Assembly (NCBI GenBank): GCA_017577565.1
Contig: PKRH01000023.1
Coordinates: forward strand, 1 to 33,586
DNA length: 33,586 nt
Direction: 5' to 3'
DNA from: Thermoanaerobacterales bacterium
Lineage (GTDB): Bacteria; Actinomycetota; Acidimicrobiia; Acidimicrobiales; JACDCH01
The notes under the pieces were generated by a model that searched no databases, had not been told where the DNA came from, and was given only the letters and a program-made list of their open reading frames with translations. The position numbers and the translations under genes were made by a program. Shown piece after piece: positions 31,844-33,586 of this stretch. Numbering within the stretch: position 1 is the stretch's first letter; every line of letters begins with the position of its first letter.

Positions 31844-32569
31844 TCAGACGACCTCCGGGTAGGCGGCCAGCACCGCGTCGACCATGCGGTCCACGTGGTC
31901 GCTGTAGACGCCGTCGATGCCGAGGTCGATGAGCTCGGCGAGCACGCGGGGTGTCTGGGCGTCCCACCCGAAGGCCAGCACGTCGAAGCGGTGGAACAGG
32001 GTGGTGAGCCCGCCGGTCCAGTCCGAGTGGTGCATGTTGATGGCGTCCACCCCGTGCGAGGCCAGGGTGGCCGCCCGCCGCTCCGGGCCCTCCCGGATGC
32101 GGTCGAGCCGGGTCGAGTCGACGAGCCGGACCTCGTCGCTCAGGCGCCGCCACTCGGCGACCTGCTCCCAGCGGGGGTGGCAGAGCCAGAGCCGGCCGAC
32201 GGCCCCGTCGCCCGCGGCCCGGGCCACGGCGAGCACCGCGTCGACCGCGGCCGGGTCCTTGACGTCGAGCGACAGCTGCATGCCGGTGCCGCACGCCTCG
32301 TACAGCTCGGCCAGCGTCGGGATGTGGGGCGGCAGCTGGTCGCGGCGCAGCGAGGCGATGCGCCGGCGCCGGACCCGGCCGACGACGCCGTCGTGGTCGA
32401 GCACGGGCTCGCCGTCGGCGGTCAGCCAGACGTCGCTCTCGAGCCCCGTGGCGCCCAGGCGGAGCGCCAGGGTGAACGCCTCGAGGGTGTTCTCGGGGGC
32501 GTGGGCGCGGGCGCCCCGGTGGGCGAACGCGTACGGCGGACGGATGGTTGCGGGTACACGGGTACCCAT
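31844..32569 (-). CDS. Glycerophosphodiester phosphodiesterase
   Basis: A 241-aa GDPD/UgpQ-type enzyme without a signal peptide, likely cytosolic. Metal and catalytic residues are in AHRGA (H17, R18), E44-S-D46 and H59-D-G. SLDVKDP and GVDAINMHH carry further TIM-barrel strands, and GIDGVYSDHVD is the usual end. It splits glycerophosphodiesters into glycerol-3-phosphate and an alcohol. ATG 32569 has a weak GGAG 11 nt upstream. It shares a divergent region with the zinc-ribbon gene, containing a perfect palindrome. Confidence 0.93.
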   Translation of the reverse strand: MGTRVPATIRPPYAFAHRGARAHAPENTLEAFTLALRLGATGLESDVWLTADGEPVLDHDGVVGRVRRRRIASLRRDQLPPHIPTLAELYEACGTGMQLSLDVKDPAAVDAVLAVARAAGDGAVGRLWLCHPRWEQVAEWRRLSDEVRLVDSTRLDRIREGPERRAATLASHGVDAINMHHSDWTGGLTTLFHRFDVLAFGWDAQTPRVLAELIDLGIDGVYSDHVDRMVDAVLAAYPEVV

Positions 32570-32591
32570 GACGGGCGACTCCGGAGCCAGA

Positions 32592-32605
32592 TGTTCGGCC
32601 GAACA
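32592..32605. promoter_or_regulatory. Perfect 14-bp palindrome between GDPD and zinc-ribbon genes
   Basis: TGTTCGGCCGAACA is fully self-complementary and lies in the 93-bp divergent gap, 22 bp above the GDPD start. It looks like a dimeric-regulator operator. It also has more A/T than the surroundings. Confidence 0.55.
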
Positions 32606-32662
32606 GCGTCATATTGGCGCGCACGACCGCTCTCATCGGGTAGAGCCCCCGGAAGGAGAGTC

Positions 32663-33004
32663 ATGGCGACCTTGATCCGAGCCACCTGCAGCACCTGTGG
32701 AGACGTCGAGCTGGGCACCGGAGAGCTGGTCGTCCGCTTGTGCGAGGACACCGAGGCCGGCACCTACGTGTTCCGCTGCCCGGCCTGCACGCGCCCCGTC
32801 GTCCGCCCCGCCGACCGCCCCACGATCGACCTGCTGGTCGCGTCCGGGTGCCGCCTCGAGGTCTGGCGCACCCCCGCCGAGCTGCAGGAGGAGCGGCCCG
32901 CCGGCCGGCCCTTCACCCACGACGACCTCATCGACTTCCACGAGACCCTCGCCGGCGACGGGTGGTTCGAGGACCTGCTCGCCGCCCACCGCCGCCGCCG
33001 CTGA
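32663..33004 (+). CDS. Zinc-ribbon protein of unknown function
   Basis: A 113-aa protein with a four-cysteine ribbon, C9-S-T-C12 and C39-P-A-C42, built on a small beta hairpin. The C-terminus is helical (FTHDDLIDFHETLAGDGWFEDLLA). I do not recognise a named family, but similar small proteins are common in actinobacteria. It has one of the best Shine-Dalgarno sites in the window (AAGGAGA before ATG 32663), so it is not leaderless. Confidence 0.85.
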   Translation: MATLIRATCSTCGDVELGTGELVVRLCEDTEAGTYVFRCPACTRPVVRPADRPTIDLLVASGCRLEVWRTPAELQEERPAGRPFTHDDLIDFHETLAGDGWFEDLLAAHRRRR

Positions 33005-33023
33005 CCGCCGACCGCCCCGCGCC

Positions 33024-33029
33024 TAGGGT
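33024..33029 (+). promoter_or_regulatory. -10 element for the 74-aa membrane gene
   Basis: TAGGGT, 6 nt before GTG 33036. Confidence 0.45.
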
Positions 33030-33035
33030 CGGGCC

Positions 33036-33260
33036 GTGAGCCTCCTCTGGGCCGTCCCGGTCGTCGCCGCCGCCGTGGCCACCGCCGTCGTCGCCGCCCG
33101 GGCCCGGGCGATCGAGGACGAGGCGGCGGGCGCCGCCGCCGACCTCCGCCGCCTCGGCGAGCTGCGCCGCCCCCTGCAGGCCGTGCAGGCGATGCTCCGG
33201 GAGACCGACGTCCTCGCCACCGAGTTCCGCCACCGCCACGGCACCGGTCCCGAGCCCTGA
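33036..33260 (+). CDS. Small membrane-anchored protein, unknown function
   Basis: A 74-aa protein. The first ~22 residues are one hydrophobic helix (LLWAVPVVAAAVATAVVAA), followed by an Ala/Arg/Glu-rich helix (IEDEAAGAAADLRRLGELRRPLQAVQAML). The plan is similar to a short membrane-anchored coiled coil. GTG 33036 has TAGGGT 6 nt upstream. It precedes tatA by 32 nt. Confidence 0.75.
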   Translation: MSLLWAVPVVAAAVATAVVAARARAIEDEAAGAAADLRRLGELRRPLQAVQAMLRETDVLATEFRHRHGTGPEP

Positions 33261-33279
33261 TCCCGGGCCGGCCGCCTTC

Positions 33280-33285
33280 TACACT
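33280..33285 (+). promoter_or_regulatory. -10 element for the tatA/tatB-like gene
   Basis: TACACT, 7 nt before ATG 33293. Confidence 0.5.
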
Positions 33286-33292
33286 CGTCCAC

Positions 33293-33586
33293 ATGTTCAA
33301 CGTCGGCGGCGGTGAGCTGCTCGTGATCCTGCTGATCGCGCTCATCGTCCTCGGGCCCGAGCGGCTGCCCCACGGCGCGCGCCAGGTCGGCCGGGCGTTG
33401 GGCGAGCTCCGCCGCATCTCCTCGAGCTTCCAGCAGGAGCTGCGCGAGGCGCTCGAGGACGACCCGTCCGTCACCGGCCGCCGCGCCGAGTCCGTGCCGC
33501 TCGGCGCCACCGTGGCCGACGCCCAGCGCCCCGGGGGTCAGGGCCGTGCCGGCGCCGACCGGTCGCGCCCGGCGCTGGCCCCGGTC
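33293..33586 (+). CDS. TatA/TatB-family twin-arginine translocase subunit, C-terminus beyond the right edge
   Basis: At least 98 codons. The short N-terminal membrane helix and hinge are diagnostic: GGGELLVILLIALIVLGPERLP, then an amphipathic helix (ARQVGRALGELRRISSSFQQEL). The conserved GPERLP and long tail favour TatB or an actinobacterial TatA; I cannot decide. TACACT is 7 nt before ATG 33293. Mycobacteria also place tatAC after pafC, so this is conserved synteny. Confidence 0.92.
   Translation, partial: MFNVGGGELLVILLIALIVLGPERLPHGARQVGRALGELRRISSSFQQELREALEDDPSVTGRRAESVPLGATVADAQRPGGQGRAGADRSRPALAPV

Noticed and set aside
32592..32605. LexA/SOS box
   Set aside because: Actinobacterial LexA sites read GAAC-N4-GTTC; this palindrome has the half-sites in reverse order.
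13..33373. Many long open frames on the strand opposite to clear genes
   Set aside because: They are Arg/Gly/Pro-rich shadows caused by the very high GC content and show no domain motifs.

Overview
The window is very GC-rich DNA from an actinobacterium. The evidence is a complete Pup-proteasome locus, a fused FbiC for coenzyme F420, a six-helix membrane adenylate cyclase and a MarP-type periplasmic protease. TtuA/TtuB-type tRNA thiolation genes and a two-subunit ADP-forming acyl-CoA synthetase argue against a mycobacterium. A deep-branching class such as Acidimicrobiia is my inference. No tRNA, rRNA, CRISPR, IS element or prophage is visible, and coding density is high.

Layout. (1) 1-10520, minus strand: a 130-aa protein and a FIST-domain protein, then tkt-tal, 6-phosphogluconolactonase (pgl), a class III adenylate cyclase, fbiC and an Hsp70-like ATPase running off the left edge. 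zwf and opcA, which often lie between tal and pgl in actinobacteria, are absent. (2) 10610-16529, plus strand: a TetR regulator, beta and alpha subunits of an ADP-forming acyl-CoA synthetase, a PBP4-type D-Ala-D-Ala carboxypeptidase, a stand-alone Lon N-terminal domain protein and three small membrane proteins. (3) 16574-18572: ttuB-ttuA-trmI, overlapping by 4 nt at each junction, a likely tRNA T-loop modification operon (s2T54 and m1A58). (4) 18609-20098: a MarP-like protease and, convergent to it, a one-cluster ferredoxin, separated by a strong hairpin.

(5) 20366-31037 is the pupylation locus: arc (ATPase), an unknown 134-aa membrane protein, dop, pup, a hairpin-rich gap, prcB-prcA, a reversed DUF2007-like gene, pafA, a DUF3866-like gene, pafB and pafC. 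Pup ends in GGQ, so Dop must deamidate it before PafA ligates it to lysines. ARC unfolds the tagged proteins and feeds them to the PrcAB core. PafBC is the linked WYL-type DNA-damage regulator. (6) 31104-33586: signal peptidase I, a convergent glycerophosphodiester phosphodiesterase, a zinc-ribbon protein, a small membrane protein and the start of tatA.

Many genes have a TAnnnT hexamer 6-10 nt before the start codon and no Shine-Dalgarno sequence, so leaderless transcription seems to dominate. The most unusual non-coding structures are a perfect 17-bp inverted repeat joining arc to the next gene, a 12-codon leaderless ORF with tandem 15-bp repeats ahead of pafA, two hairpins between pup and prcB, and a perfect 14-bp palindrome in the GDPD/zinc-ribbon divergent promoter.
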